Counted from the stretch's first letter, positions 44,467 to 58,697 are shown. The stretch: DNA of 64,000 nt from Nocardioides jiangsuensis (GCF_019679455.1 NZ_JAIEZQ010000002.1:1488001-1552000); one strand, 5' to 3'. Notes: generated by a model from the sequence alone, not told the origin. Translations and numbers: made by a program.

Positions 44467-44832
44467 TCAGGAGCGGGACGGGCGCGCGTAGACCGGTCCG
44501 GTGAGCTTCTCGCCCGGCCCCTCGCCCGGGGCGTCCTCGACCTCGGAGGCCTCCCGGAACGCGAGCTGGAGGGTGCGCAGCCCGTCGCGCAGCGGCGCCG
44601 CGTGGTGGTGGCCCATCCGCGGCGCGGCGGCGGTGACCAGGCCGGCCAGCGCCTCGATCAGGGTGCGCGCCTCGTCGAGGTCCACGTGGTCGGGGAGGTC
44701 CTCCGCGAGGCCCAGGTTCACCGCGGCAGAGCTCATCAGGTGCAGCGCGGCGGTCGAGACCATCTCGATGGCCGGCACCTCCGCGATGTCACGCGACGTG
44801 GGCTCGGGTGCGGGGGACGCGGCGTCAGTCAT
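44467..44832 (-). CDS. DUF1844 protein
   Basis: The 121-residue protein has the DUF1844 core AIEMVSTAALHLMSSAAVNLGL followed by DLDEARTLIEALAGL, with disordered acidic ends. Its role is unknown, but the family is conserved beside infC in actinobacteria, which suggests a link to translation. The ATG at 44832 diverges from the infC leader, so the two genes share an upstream region. Confidence 0.8.
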   Translation of the reverse strand: MTDAASPAPEPTSRDIAEVPAIEMVSTAALHLMSSAAVNLGLAEDLPDHVDLDEARTLIEALAGLVTAAAPRMGHHHAAPLRDGLRTLQLAFREASEVEDAPGEGPGEKLTGPVYARPSRS

Positions 44833-45228
44833 GGGTCAAGCCTCGCACGCGCGTGACGATGTGCGACGAGGGGTGGTCTCTTGCTACCATCGGTTCGACC
44901 GATCTCGTCGATCGGCCGTCTGTGTGTCCCGGCGGAATACTCCGGTGCTCGCAGATGGTTGAACCGGTGAGATCAGACAAGCGGAGTCCAATCTCCCACC
45001 CGCACCGACCACGAGGTCGTCGGGTCCGGTCGCGAGGGCCTCAGGCTGCTCCCGTCGTACGACGGGTCCGCCAGGAGTCCACGCCAGGCGCCGAGCGCCG
45101 CAGCGGGTGATGCCCGAGGTGGTCGACGTGCCGAGACTGGCTTCCGCTGTCGTGACGCGGAGGCCTTTTTTGTTTGTCCGGCCGAGGTGGCACAGGTCGA
45201 CCACTGAAGACCCACCCCAGGAGGACCC
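44833..45228 (+). promoter_or_regulatory. infC leader region
   Basis: This 396-nt gap probably holds the infC promoter (candidate -10 TACCAT at 44885-44890, with a weak -35 region near 44861). A leader of about 330 nt follows. It includes an inverted repeat CCCGTCGTACGACGGG near 45051-45066 and the attenuator at 45139-45171. GGCCTC at 45037-45042 can pair with GAGGCC at 45160-45165 in the terminator's 3' arm, giving a possible antiterminator. Such long structured leaders fit autoregulation of infC-rpmI-rplT, but the regulator cannot be named from sequence. Confidence 0.55.
45139..45171 (+). terminator. Rho-independent attenuator in the infC leader
   Basis: GGCTTCCGC, a 9-nt loop, GCGGAGGCC (nine pairs including one G-U) and then six T residues. 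It lies 58 nt upstream of infC and inside its leader, so it must be an attenuator and not the end of a neighbouring gene (DUF1844 is on the other strand). Confidence 0.85.
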
Positions 45229-45903
45229 ATCAGCACAGAGCTGCGTATCAACGACCGGATTCGGGTGCCCGAAGTCCGTCTCGTTGGACCCAACGGCGAG
45301 ACAGTCGGCATCGTCCGCATCGACGACGCCCTGAGGCTCGCGCAGGAGGCGGACCTCGACCTGGTCGAGGTGGCGCCCACCGCACGCCCGCCTGTCTGCA
45401 AGCTCATGGACTACGGCAAGTTCAAGTACGAGAACGCCCAGAAGGCTCGTGAGGCGCGCCGGAACCAGACGAACGTCGTCATCAAGGAGATGAAGCTTCG
45501 TCCCAAGATCGACGCGCACGACTACGAGACCAAGAAGGGTCACGTCGTGCGGTTCCTCCGCCAGGGCGACAAGGTCAAGATCACGATCATGTTCCGTGGT
45601 CGTGAGCAGCACCGCCCCGAGCTCGGCTTCCGGCTCCTGCAGCGTCTCGCAGAGGACGTCACGGACCTCGGTTTCGTCGAGTCGGCGCCGAAGCAGGATG
45701 GTCGCAACATGATCATGGTGCTCGGCCCGCACAAGAAGAAGGCCGAGGCCAAGGCCGAGGTGAAGGCGGAGAAGGCAGAGAAGGCCGCCGAGCGGGCAGC
45801 GGAGCGGGAGGCGGAGCACGCGGAGCGGTCCGCGGGCGCGACCGCCGAGCAGCCCGAGAAGAAGGAACGCCGTCGGTCGGAGAGTCTCGACCCCGACATG
45901 TGA
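45229..45903 (+). CDS. infC: Translation initiation factor IF-3 (AUC start)
   Basis: IF-3 checks the start codon and keeps ribosomal subunits apart. The conserved N-terminus ([23 protein letters not shown]) extends 12 codons upstream of the first GTG (45265), back to ATC 45229. That ATC lies 4 nt after AGGAGG, and no ATG, GTG or TTG fits. infC genes are known for rare AUU/AUC starts, through which IF-3 limits its own synthesis. The 224-residue protein has [23 protein letters not shown] and [11 protein letters not shown], then a Lys/Glu/Ala-rich tail of about 50 residues. It heads infC-rpmI-rplT. Confidence 0.93.
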   Translation: MSTELRINDRIRVPEVRLVGPNGETVGIVRIDDALRLAQEADLDLVEVAPTARPPVCKLMDYGKFKYENAQKAREARRNQTNVVIKEMKLRPKIDAHDYETKKGHVVRFLRQGDKVKITIMFRGREQHRPELGFRLLQRLAEDVTDLGFVESAPKQDGRNMIMVLGPHKKKAEAKAEVKAEKAEKAAERAAEREAEHAERSAGATAEQPEKKERRRSESLDPDM

Positions 45904-45957
45904 CAACAGGGCCCGGTCGCCACGGCCGGGCCTGCCGATGAAGAAGAAGGACAACGA

Positions 45958-46152
45958 ATGCCGAAGATGAAGTCGCACTCCGGTGCGAGCAAGCGCTTCA
46001 AGGTCACCGGCTCCGGCAAGCTGCGCCGCCAGAAGGCTGGTCGTCGCCACCTGCTCGAGCACAAGTCTTCGACCCTCACGCGGCGTCTCGCCGGCACCGA
46101 GGCCGTCTCGAAGGCCGACACCAAGAAGGTCAAGAAGCTGCTCGGCAAGTGA
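45958..46152 (+). CDS. rpmI: 50S ribosomal protein L35
   Basis: This is the small basic protein (64 residues) of the large subunit: [22 protein letters not shown] and [21 protein letters not shown]. It lies 54 nt after infC in the conserved infC-rpmI-rplT order. The gap holds a 7-bp hairpin (GGCCCGG 45910-45916 with CCGGGCC 45926-45932) and a GAAGAAGG site before the ATG. Confidence 0.97.
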   Translation: MPKMKSHSGASKRFKVTGSGKLRRQKAGRRHLLEHKSSTLTRRLAGTEAVSKADTKKVKKLLGK

Positions 46153-46204
46153 CCTCAGGTCGCCTCGCAGTTCCCCCGATTTTGTAAGCATCAAGGAGTA
46201 AGAA

Positions 46205-46603
46205 GTGGCACGCGTCAAGCGGGCAGTCAACGCCCAGAAGAAGCGCCGGGTAACTCTCGAGCGCGCCTCCGGATACCGCGGTCAGCGGTCGCGCCTCTAC
46301 CGCAAGGCGAAGGAGCAGGTCACCCACTCGCTGGTCTACAGCTACCGTGACCGCCGCGCCAAGAAGGGCGAGTTCCGCAAGCTCTGGATCCAGCGGATCA
46401 ACGCCGCTGCCCGTGCGAACGGCATGACCTACAACCGGTTCATCCAGGGTCTCAAGGCCGCCGGTGTCGAGGTGGACCGCAAGATCCTCGCCGACATGGC
46501 CGTCAACGACGCCGCCACGTTCACCTCGCTGGTGGAGCTGGCGAAGGCCAACATGCCGGCCGACGTCAACGCGGAGAAGGACGCCGAGAAGGCGTCCGCC
46601 TGA
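46205..46603 (+). CDS. rplT: 50S ribosomal protein L20
   Basis: L20 binds 23S rRNA early in assembly, and in Firmicutes it represses this operon. The 132-residue protein shows [51 protein letters not shown] and [29 protein letters not shown]. The start is GTG 46205 with AAGGAG upstream. The C-terminus has a 12-residue acidic/Ala extension. It is followed after 29 nt by an RNA methyltransferase gene. Confidence 0.97.
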   Translation: MARVKRAVNAQKKRRVTLERASGYRGQRSRLYRKAKEQVTHSLVYSYRDRRAKKGEFRKLWIQRINAAARANGMTYNRFIQGLKAAGVEVDRKILADMAVNDAATFTSLVELAKANMPADVNAEKDAEKASA

Positions 46604-46632
46604 CCGTCGCCCGGTCACCTCGAAGTACGTCG

Positions 46633-47454
46633 ATGGCGAGCCTCCCTGCTGACGCCCCTGTGCTCTCTGCGAAGAGCGGGCGCGTGAAGACAGCACGGAG
46701 GCTCGCCCGACGTGTCTCCAGGGTCGAGCAGCGGCTGTTCCTGGCCGAAGGGCCGCAGGCGGTCCGCGAGGCGCTCGACCTGCCCGGCTGCGTGGCCGAG
46801 GTGTTCGCGGTCCGGGAGGCGGGGGAGCACCACCCCGAGCTGTTCTCCGCCGCCGTGGCGGCGGAGATCCCGTGGCACCTGGTCGACGACGCGGGGCTGG
46901 CCTCGCTGGCCGAGACCGTCCACCCCCAGGGCGTCGTGGCCGTCTGCCGCTTCCTCGACCGGCCGCTCGACGACGTGGCCCGCGAGGACGCACGCCTGGT
47001 CGCGGTCTGCGCCGACGTACGCGACCCCGGCAACGCGGGCACCGTGATCCGCTGCTCCGACGCCGCCGGGGCCGGCGCCGTCGTGCTCACGGGCAGCTCG
47101 GTGGACCCGTACAACGGCAAGGCCGTGCGGGCCAGCGTCGGCAGCCTGTTCCACGTCGCGCTGGCGATCGAGCCGGACACCCCGGCCGCGCTGGCCGCCC
47201 TGCGTGCCCGCGGGCTGCAGGTGCTGGCCGCAGACGGCGCCGGCGAGCTGGACCTCGACGAGGCCCTCGACACCGGGCTGCTGGCGGCGCCGACCGCGTG
47301 GTTGTTCGGCAACGAGGCGTGGGGCCTGCCCGACGAGATCGCCGCCCTGGCCGACCACCGGGTCCGGATCCCGATCCACGGCCGCGCCGAGAGCCTGAAC
47401 CTGGCCACCGCCGCGGCGGTCTGCCTCTACTCCTCGGCCCGCGCCCAGCGCTGA
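46633..47454 (+). CDS. TrmH/SpoU family RNA 2'-O-methyltransferase
   Basis: The enzyme methylates ribose 2'-OH groups in rRNA or tRNA with SAM. The 273-residue protein has an N-terminal substrate-binding part (RRLARRVSRVEQRLFLAEGPQAVREAL) and the knotted SPOUT domain with motifs RDPGNAGTVIRCSDAAGAG (~137), LFGNEAWGLPDE (~221) and AESLNLATAAAVCLY (~250). The position after rplT is usual in actinobacteria. The target nucleotide is not known from sequence. Confidence 0.9.
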   Translation: MASLPADAPVLSAKSGRVKTARRLARRVSRVEQRLFLAEGPQAVREALDLPGCVAEVFAVREAGEHHPELFSAAVAAEIPWHLVDDAGLASLAETVHPQGVVAVCRFLDRPLDDVAREDARLVAVCADVRDPGNAGTVIRCSDAAGAGAVVLTGSSVDPYNGKAVRASVGSLFHVALAIEPDTPAALAALRARGLQVLAADGAGELDLDEALDTGLLAAPTAWLFGNEAWGLPDEIAALADHRVRIPIHGRAESLNLATAAAVCLYSSARAQR

Positions 47455-47564
47455 CCGCCGCAGCCCGCCGTTCGGCGTCCCCCTCCCGGGGCGCGCGGAC
47501 CACCGGGGCGGGGCCACATCGAAGAGAGCGGCGCCCCGCGTCGCGCAGGCACCGCAAAAACGAC

Positions 47565-47570
47565 TAACCT
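47565..47570 (+). promoter_or_regulatory. -10 box of a probable leaderless histidine kinase transcript
   Basis: TAACCT is followed by 6 nt and GTG 47577, with no ribosome-binding site. The 122-nt gap after the methyltransferase shows no other clear signal. Confidence 0.4.
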
Positions 47571-47576
47571 GAGCGG

Positions 47577-48635
47577 GTGCCGCAACCCACCGACCTTCCG
47601 GAGCCGTTGCTCCTCGACGCGCTGCCGGACGGTGTCGTGATCGCGGACGAGTCCGGGGCCGTCACCCACATCAACGCGGCGGCACGGTCGATGCTGCGGA
47701 CGGCGGACGGGGTCGGCAAGCACCTCTCCGACGTCGTGGCCCTGCAGGACCAGGGCGGCAACGACTGGTTCTCCTGCACCAACGTGTACGACGGGCCGCG
47801 GCTGCGCACCCGACTCACGGAGCAGTCCTGGTTCCTCGCCGACGGCACGGAGCTCCTGGTCACCGCGCGGATCCTGCGCGACGTCCCGCACGGGCCCGCC
47901 GTGGGCGCGGTCATCTGCCTGCGCACCTCACGGGCCCGGGAGCGTCTGGACCGTGAGCGCTCCGACCTGGTCGCCACCGTGGCGCACGAGCTCCGCTCGC
48001 CGCTGACCGGCGTCAAGGGCTTCGTGGCGACGCTGCTGTCGAAGTGGAACAAGCTCAACGACGACCAGAAGAAGCTCATGCTGACCACGGTCAACTCCGA
48101 CGCGGACCGGCTGACCCGGCTCATCGCGGAGCTGCTCGACGTTGCCCGGATCGACACCGGCCGGCTCTCGCTCTACCCGCGCCCGATGGACTTCGCGTCC
48201 GCCGTGGAGAGGGTCCTGGCCTCCGTCCGCGCGGGCACCGGCCGGGAGCTGGTGCTCGACGCCGACGCCGACCTGCCCCAGGTCACCGCCGACCCGGACA
48301 AGTTCGTCCAGGTAGTGACGAACCTGGTGGAGAACGCCGTACGCCACGGCGAGGGGCTGGTGCACCTGACCGCCACCCGCCTGAACGGCGACTCGGCCTT
48401 CACCGGGGTTCGCCTCGACGTGGACGACGAGGGCGAGGGGATCAGCCCGGAGATCCGCAACCGGGTGTTCACGAAGTTCTGGAAGCACGGCACCCGCGGC
48501 GGCTCCGGTCTGGGCATGTACATCGTGCACGGCCTCGTCACCGCGCACGGCGGTACGGTCGAGATCGGCGACGCGCCGAGCGGGGGAGCCCGGATCACCG
48601 TGCGCTGGCCGGAGCGGGACCCTCGGCTCGACTGA
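47577..48635 (+). CDS. PAS-domain sensor histidine kinase (orphan)
   Basis: The 352-residue protein has a PAS domain (~12-110: LLDALPDGVVIADESGAVTHINAAA), a HisKA dimerisation domain with VAHELRSPLTGVKGF (phospho-His ~136), and an ATPase domain with QVVTNLVENAVRHGEG (N box), DDEGEGISPEI and GSGLGMYIVHGLV (G boxes). No membrane segments are visible, so it should sense a cytoplasmic signal. There is no response regulator next to it. Neighbours are the SpoU methyltransferase and pheST. Confidence 0.88.
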   Translation: MPQPTDLPEPLLLDALPDGVVIADESGAVTHINAAARSMLRTADGVGKHLSDVVALQDQGGNDWFSCTNVYDGPRLRTRLTEQSWFLADGTELLVTARILRDVPHGPAVGAVICLRTSRARERLDRERSDLVATVAHELRSPLTGVKGFVATLLSKWNKLNDDQKKLMLTTVNSDADRLTRLIAELLDVARIDTGRLSLYPRPMDFASAVERVLASVRAGTGRELVLDADADLPQVTADPDKFVQVVTNLVENAVRHGEGLVHLTATRLNGDSAFTGVRLDVDDEGEGISPEIRNRVFTKFWKHGTRGGSGLGMYIVHGLVTAHGGTVEIGDAPSGGARITVRWPERDPRLD

Positions 48636-48722
48636 GAACGGCACGGCGCCCGTCCCGGTCGCCCGGACCCACCCGCCGCGACGCGGAGTGAAACCGGTTC
48701 GCCGCGCGCTCGCAGCACTTCC

Positions 48723-48728
48723 TAGACT
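48723..48728 (+). promoter_or_regulatory. Possible -10 box of pheST
   Basis: TAGACT is 32 nt before ATG 48761, giving a short leader with AAAGGC. There is no space for a T-box or a leader-peptide attenuator. Confidence 0.4.
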
Positions 48729-48751
48729 TCACCTGTAGCCACTCCCGTTGA

Positions 48752-49863
<1,112 letters not shown>

Positions 49864-49864
<1 letters not shown>

Positions 49865-52362
49865 TGCGGGCCCCGCTCTCGTGGCTGCGTGAGTACGTCG
49901 ACCTGCCGGACGACGTCACGCCCACCGACCTCGCCCATCGGCTGACCGCCCTCGGGCTCAAGCTCGAGGCGCTCGAGGCCCCCGGCGCCGACATCGCCGG
50001 CCCGCTCGTGGTGGGCCGGGTGCTCTCCTACGACGACGAGCCGCAGAAGAACGGCAAGGTCATCCGCTGGTGCCGGGTCGACGTCGGCCCCGAGCACAAC
50101 GACGAGGACGGCGGCCGCGGGATCGTCTGCGGCGCGCACAACTTCGCGGTCGGCGACCTGGTCGTGGTGGTGCTCCCCGGCGCCGTGCTGCCCGGCCCGT
50201 TCCCGATCGCGGCCCGCAAGACCTACGGCCACGTGTCCGACGGGATGATCTGCTCCACCAAGGAGCTCGGGCTCGGTGAGGGCCACGACGGGATCCTGGT
50301 CCTCGACCCGCGTCTCGACGGCGACGCCAAGCCCGGCGACGACGCGATCGAGCTGCTCGACCTGCGCGACGACGTGATCGAGTTCGAGATCAACCCCGAC
50401 CGCGCCTACGCGCTGTCCCTGCGCGGGATCGCCCGCGAGGCGGCCCTGGCCTACGACGTGCCCTTCCGCGACCCGGCCCGGCGCGACGTGCCGACGCCGA
50501 ACGACCTCGGCTACCCGGTGCGCGTCGAGGCCGAGGACGGCTGCCCGGTCTTCGTCACCCGCACGGTGACCGGCTTCGACCCGTCCGCGCCGACGCCGCG
50601 GTGGCTGGCCCGCCGGGTGCAGCTGGCCGGCATGCGCCCGATCTCGCTGGCCGTCGACGTCACCAACTACGTGATGCTCGAGCTCGGCCAGCCGATCCAC
50701 GGCTACGACGGGGACCGGCTCACCGGCCCGATCGTCGTACGCCGCGCCGTGGAGGGCGAGAAGCTCACCACCCTCGACGACGTCACCCGGACGCTGAGCG
50801 CCGAGGACCTGCTCATCACCGACGACACCGGGCCGATCGGGCTCGCCGGCGTGATGGGCGGCCGGACCACCGAGCTCTCGGACAGCACCAGCCACGTCGT
50901 GATCGAGGCCGCGCACTTCACCCCGGTGTCGATCTTCCGCACCGCCCGCCGGCACAAGCTGCCCTCCGAGGCCTCCAAGCGCTTCGAGCGGGGCGTGGAC
51001 CCGCTGTTGCCGTCTTACGCCGCGGACCGGGTCGCCGAGCTGCTCGTCCGGTACGGCGGCGGCACGGTCGAGGACGGCGTCACCTACGTCGGACAGCCCC
51101 CGGCGGGGCGCACGGTCAGCGCGGGCGTGGACCTGCCGGCCCGCGTGACCGGCATGGACATCGACGCGGAGTCGGTGGTGGCCCACCTGCGCGCGGTCGG
51201 CTGCGCGGTGACCGTGGACGGCGACACGCTGACCGCGGTGCCGCCGACCTGGCGCCCCGACCTCAACGACCCGTACGACCTCGTCGAGGAGGTCGCCCGC
51301 GTCGTCGGGTACGACGGCGTGCCGTCCGTCCTGCCCACCGCGCCGGCGGGCCGCGGGCTGACCACGGCACAGCGGCTGCGCCGCCGGGTCGGGCTGAGCC
51401 TGGCGGGCGCCGGGTACGTCGAGGTGCTCACCTACCCGTTCGTGGGGGAGTCCGACTGGGACGCCCTCGGTCTCGGCGCGGACGACGACCGGCGGCGCAC
51501 CGTCCGGGTGGCCAACCCGCTGTCGGAGGAGCAGCCGGTGCTGCGCACCACGCTGGTGCCCGGCCTGCTGCGCACCCTCGCCCGCAACGCGGGCCGCGGG
51601 CAGTCCGACGTCGCGCTGTTCGAGACCGCGCCGGTCTACCTGCCCGGCGCGGAGCAGAGGTCCGCCGCGATCCTGGGCGTCGACCGCCGTCCCTCCGAGG
51701 ACGAGTGGGCCGAGCTCCAGGCCGCCATCCCCGACCAGCCGCTGCACCTCGCCGTCGCCCTCGCCGGCGTCCGCGAGAACGCGGGCTGGTGGGGCAAGGG
51801 CCGCCCGGCGACGTGGAGCGACGCCGTCGAGGCGGTCCGCCGGGTCGCCCGAGCGGTCGGCGTGGAGGTCGAGGTGCGCGCCGCGACATACGCACCCTGG
51901 CACCCGGGCCGCTGCGCGGAGGTGCTCGTCGACGGCGAGGTCGTCGGCCACGCCGGCGAGCTGCACCCGACGGTGTGCAAGGCGTACGGCGTCCCGCCCC
52001 GGACCGCCTTCGCCGAGGTCGACCTCGACGCGGTCCTCGCCCGCGCCGTGCCGATCGTCCCGGCCCCGGAGTTCTCCACCTACCCGGTCGCCAAGGAGGA
52101 CGTCGCCCTCGTGGTCGACGCCGACGTTTCGGCGGCCGCGGTCGCGGGCACTCTCCGCGAAGGCGCAGGGGAGCTCCTGGAGTCGATCCGGCTCTTCGAC
52201 CTCTACACCGGCGAGCAGATCGGCGCGGGGAAGAAGTCCCTCGCGTTCGCCCTCCGCTTCCGGGCCGGTGACCGGACGCTCACCGAGGCCGAGACCGGCG
52301 CCGCGCGCGACGCGGCCGTCGCCCTGGCCGCCGAGCGGCACGGAGCAGTCCAGCGCACCTGA
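49864..52362 (+). CDS. pheT: Phenylalanyl-tRNA synthetase beta subunit
   Basis: PheT binds tRNA and edits mischarged Tyr-tRNA. The 832-residue protein begins [15 protein letters not shown]. It has a tRNA-binding OB domain (~40-155, VVGRVLSY and [11 protein letters not shown]), the B3/B4 editing domain (~215-370, [15 protein letters not shown]), the B5 domain (~410-480), a catalytic-like core, and the C-terminal FDX-ACB anticodon-binding domain (~738-832, [12 protein letters not shown]). ATG 49864 overlaps the pheS TGA. It ends 43 nt before argC. Confidence 0.97.
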
Positions 52363-52372
52363 CCCCAGATAG

Positions 52373-53864
<1,492 letters not shown>

Positions 53865-53868
<4 letters not shown>

Positions 53869-55016
53869 GCATCACCGCCCCCAAGGGCTTCCGCGCCTCC
53901 GGCGTGGCGGCCGGCCTGAAGTCCACCGGCGCCAAGGACATGGCGCTCGTGGTCAACGACGGCCCCGAGCACGCCTCGGCCACCGTGTTCACCGCCAACC
54001 GCTGCAAGGCCAACCCGATCCTGTGGAGCCAGGAGGTCGTCAAGGACGGGATCGTCCGCGCGGTCGTCCTGAACTCCGGCGGCGCGAACTGCTACACCGG
54101 CGCCGAGGGCTTCCAGACCACGCACGCGGTCGCCGAGCGCACCGCGGCCGGCCTCGGCATCGGCGCGATCGACGTGGTGGTGTGCTCCACCGGGCTGATC
54201 GGGCTCAAGAACGACCGTGACGACCTGCTCGCCGGGGTCGACGGCTGCGCCGCTGCGCTGGCGGAGGACGGGGGACAGGCCGCCGCCGAGGCGATCATGA
54301 CCACCGACTCGGTCAGCAAGCAGGTCGTGGTCGAAGGCAGCGGCTGGAGCATCGGTGGGATGGCCAAGGGCGCCGGCATGCTCGCCCCGCAGCTGGCCAC
54401 CATGCTCGTGGTGCTCACCACCGACGCCAAGGTCACCCCGGCCGAGGCCGACCGGGCGCTGCGCGCGGCGACCCGGGTCAGCTTCGACCGGCTCGACTCC
54501 GACGGCTGCATGTCCACCAACGACACGGTCACGCTGCTGGCCAGCGGCGCCTCCGGGATCACCCCTTCGGAGGCGGACTTCACCGAGGCGCTGACCCGGG
54601 CCTGCACCGACCTCGCCATGCAGCTCCTCGCCGACGCCGAGGGCGCCGACCACGAGATCGCGATCACCGTGCTCAACGCCGCGTCCGAGGACGAGGCCGT
54701 CGAGGTCGGGCGCTCGGTGGCCCGGAGCAACCTGTTCAAGGCCGCGGTCTTCGGCAAGGACCCGAACTGGGGCCGCGTCCTCGCCTCGATCGGCACCACA
54801 TCGGCGGCGTTCGACCCGGCCGACCTGGACGTGGCGATGAACGGGGTGTGGGTCTGCCGCGCCTCCGAGCCCGCCGAGTCCCCGGAGCTGGTCGACCTGT
54901 CCCCGCGCGAGGTGTCGGTGACCATCGACCTCAAGGCCGGCCAGGAACGCGCCACGGTGTGGACCAACGACCTGACCCACGCGTACGTCCACGAGAACTC
55001 CGCCTACTCGAGCTGA
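53865..55016 (+). CDS. argJ: Bifunctional ornithine acetyltransferase / N-acetylglutamate synthase
   Basis: ArgJ recycles the acetyl group from acetylornithine to glutamate. The 383-residue precursor cuts itself between Ala and Thr in [15 protein letters not shown] (~176-190), with the Thr becoming the nucleophile. [39 protein letters not shown] and [14 protein letters not shown] are family segments. ATG 53865 has AGGAGAAGGAA upstream and overlaps the ACT gene stop. argB follows after 8 nt. Confidence 0.96.
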
Positions 55017-55024
55017 GGCACCCG

Positions 55025-55990
55025 ATGACCATCAACGAGTCCACCGCCGCCGCGCTCGCCGCGGGCAAGAGCCCCGATGAGTGGAAGGAGGCGACCCAGA
55101 AGGCCGCCACCCTGGCCGAGGCGCTGCCGTGGCTGAAGGAGTACCACGGCAAGACGATCGTGGTGAAATACGGCGGCAACGCGATGACCGACGACAACCT
55201 CAAGCGCGCCTTCGCCGAGGACATCGTCTTCCTGCGCTACGCCGGGTTCCGCCCGGTCGTCGTGCACGGCGGCGGCCCGCAGATCTCCAAGATGCTGGAC
55301 CGGCTCAACATCGAGTCGGAGTTCCGCGGGGGGCTGCGGGTGACCACGCCGGAGGCGATGGACGTCGTACGGATGGTGCTCGTCGGCCAGGTGAGCCGCG
55401 AGCTCGTCGGCCTCCTCAACCAGCACGGCCCGCTCGCGGTCGGCCTCTCGGGTGAGGACGCCGGGCTGTTCACCGCGCGCCCGACCAACACCGTCGTCGA
55501 CGGCGAGGAGATCGACCTCGGCCTCGTCGGCGAGGTGGACAAGGTGCGCCCCGAGGCGGTGCGCGACCTCGTCGACGCCGGCCGGATCCCGGTGATCTCC
55601 TCGGTCGCCCCGGACGAGAACGGGGTGGTGCACAACGTCAACGCCGACACCGCTGCGGCGGCCCTCGCGGTCGCCCTCGGCGCCGAGAAGCTGCTGGTGC
55701 TCACCGACGTCGAGGGGCTCTACCGCGACTGGCCCGACAGCGACGACGTGATCGGCCAGATCAGCCCGGAGTCGCTCGCCGAGCTGATGCCGACGCTGGC
55801 CAGCGGGATGGTGCCGAAGATGCAGGCCTGCCTGACCGCGGTCGACGGCGGGGTGCCGCGGGCCACCGTGGTGGACGGGCGGGAGCCGCACGCGGTGCTG
55901 CTGGAGATCTTCACCGACGAGGGCGTCGGCACCCAGGTGCTGCCCGGCGTCGAGACCAAGGTGCGCTCCGCGCTCCGGAAGGGGGAGTGA
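55025..55990 (+). CDS. argB: Acetylglutamate kinase
   Basis: ArgB phosphorylates N-acetylglutamate. In 321 residues it shows VVKYGGNAM (~43), [13 protein letters not shown] (~79), [21 protein letters not shown] (~206) and [17 protein letters not shown]. The N-terminal helix ([22 protein letters not shown]) is the extension typical of arginine-inhibited hexameric kinases, so this is probably the feedback-controlled step. ATG 55025 fits this extension. Confidence 0.96.
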   Translation: MTINESTAAALAAGKSPDEWKEATQKAATLAEALPWLKEYHGKTIVVKYGGNAMTDDNLKRAFAEDIVFLRYAGFRPVVVHGGGPQISKMLDRLNIESEFRGGLRVTTPEAMDVVRMVLVGQVSRELVGLLNQHGPLAVGLSGEDAGLFTARPTNTVVDGEEIDLGLVGEVDKVRPEAVRDLVDAGRIPVISSVAPDENGVVHNVNADTAAAALAVALGAEKLLVLTDVEGLYRDWPDSDDVIGQISPESLAELMPTLASGMVPKMQACLTAVDGGVPRATVVDGREPHAVLLEIFTDEGVGTQVLPGVETKVRSALRKGE

Positions 55991-55991
55991 C

Positions 55992-57202
<1,211 letters not shown>

Positions 57203-57206
<4 letters not shown>

Positions 57207-58138
57207 CCCGGCATTTCCTGCGTGACGACGACCTCAGCCCCGCCGAGCAGGCCGAGATCCTCGCCCTGGCCAAACGGCTGAAGCACAACCGGTTCGCCGA
57301 GCGTCCCCTCGAGGGCCCGAGGACCGTGACGATCCTGTTCGACAAGCCGACCCTGCGCACGCAGGCGTCGTTCACCTCGGGCATCGCCGAGCTCGGCGGC
57401 TTCCCGATGGTCGTCGACGCCAAGCTCGCCCAGGTCGGCCGGCGCGAGTCGGTCGCGGACACCGCCCGCGTGCTCGGCCGGCAGAGCGCCGCGATCGTCT
57501 GGCGCACCTACGACCAGTCACGGATCGAGGAGATGGCGGCGTACGCCGGTGTGCCCGTGGTCAACGCGCTCACCGACCAGTTCCACCCCTGCCAGCTGCT
57601 CGCCGACCTGCAGACCGTCGAGGAGCGCCGCGGCGCGCTCGCGGGGCAGACCCTGACCTTCCTCGGCGACGCGGCCTCCAACATGGGCCACTCCTACCTG
57701 CTCGCCTGCACCACCGCAGGCATGCACGTCCGGGTCTGCGGGCCCGCGGGCTACGAGCCCGACGCGGACGTCCTCGCGGCCGCGAGCAAGATCGCCGCGA
57801 CCACGGGCGGCTCGGCGTCGTACGTCGCCGACCCGGTCGAGGCGGTCCGCGGGGCCGGCGTGGTCGCCACCGACACCTGGGTGTCCATGGGCAAGGAGGG
57901 CGAGGCCGAGCAGCGGACCGAGCCGTTCCGCCCCTACGCGCTCACCGCCGAGCTGCTCGCGCAGGCCGAGGACGACGCCGTCGTGCTGCACTGCCTCCCG
58001 GCCTACCGCGGCAAGGAGATCGCGGCCGAGGTCATCGACGGGCCGCAGAGCGTGGTGTGGGACGAGGCCGAGAACCGGCTGCACGCGCAGAAGGCGCTGC
58101 TGGTCTGGCTGCTGGGCCACCAGGAGGTCCCGCGATGA
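57203..58138 (+). CDS. argF: Ornithine carbamoyltransferase
   Basis: ArgF joins carbamoyl phosphate and ornithine to citrulline. The 311-residue protein has [12 protein letters not shown] (~130, carbamoyl-phosphate site), [11 protein letters not shown] (~227, ornithine site) and [11 protein letters not shown] (~262, catalytic Cys). The first phosphate loop, SxRT in most transcarbamylases, reads PTLRTQAS (~49-56), with Thr for the first Ser and Gln after Thr. Otherwise it is a normal enzyme. Overlaps of 4 nt join it to argD and argR. Confidence 0.93.
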
Positions 58139-58697
58139 CCCAGGGCAACCAGATCCCGATGACCAAGGGCGCGCGCCAGCAGCGGATCGTCGACCTGCTC
58201 GGCCGGTACCCGGTCCGCTCGCAGACCGAGCTGGCCGAGCTGCTCGCGCAGTCGGGGGTCTCCGTCACCCAGGCGACCCTCTCCCGCGACCTCGTCGAGC
58301 TCGACGCGGTGAAGGTGCGCATCCCGTCCGGGGCGCTGGTGTACGCCGTGCCCGCCGAGGGCGGGGACCGCACCCCACGACCCGGGGGCGAGAGCGTCGC
58401 CGCGGAGGCCCGCCTGGCCCGCCTGCTCGGCGAGCTGATGGTCTCCGCGGACGCCTCGGCCAACATGGCGCTGCTGCGCACCCCGCCGGGGGCCGCGCAG
58501 TTCCTCGCCTCCGCGTTCGACCGGGCCGAGATCGGCAGCATCCTCGGCACCATCGCCGGCGACGACACCGTGCTGGTGATCAGCCGCGAACCGGACGGGG
58601 GAGCGGCCCTCGCGGAGCGGCTCGTCGCCCTCGCCAACCACCAGAAGACCACTGTCCCTGACCACGCAGAACCTGAGAAGAAGCACGAGGAACCATC

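Noticed and set aside
44881-45120. tRNA-like sequence (GGTTCGACC near 44892) before infC
   Set aside because: No acceptor, D or anticodon stems could be fitted around it. No tRNA was found in the window.
45265-45903. infC starting at GTG 45265
   Set aside because: This would remove the conserved [11 protein letters not shown] segment and leave no ribosome-binding site; ATC 45229 follows AGGAGG.
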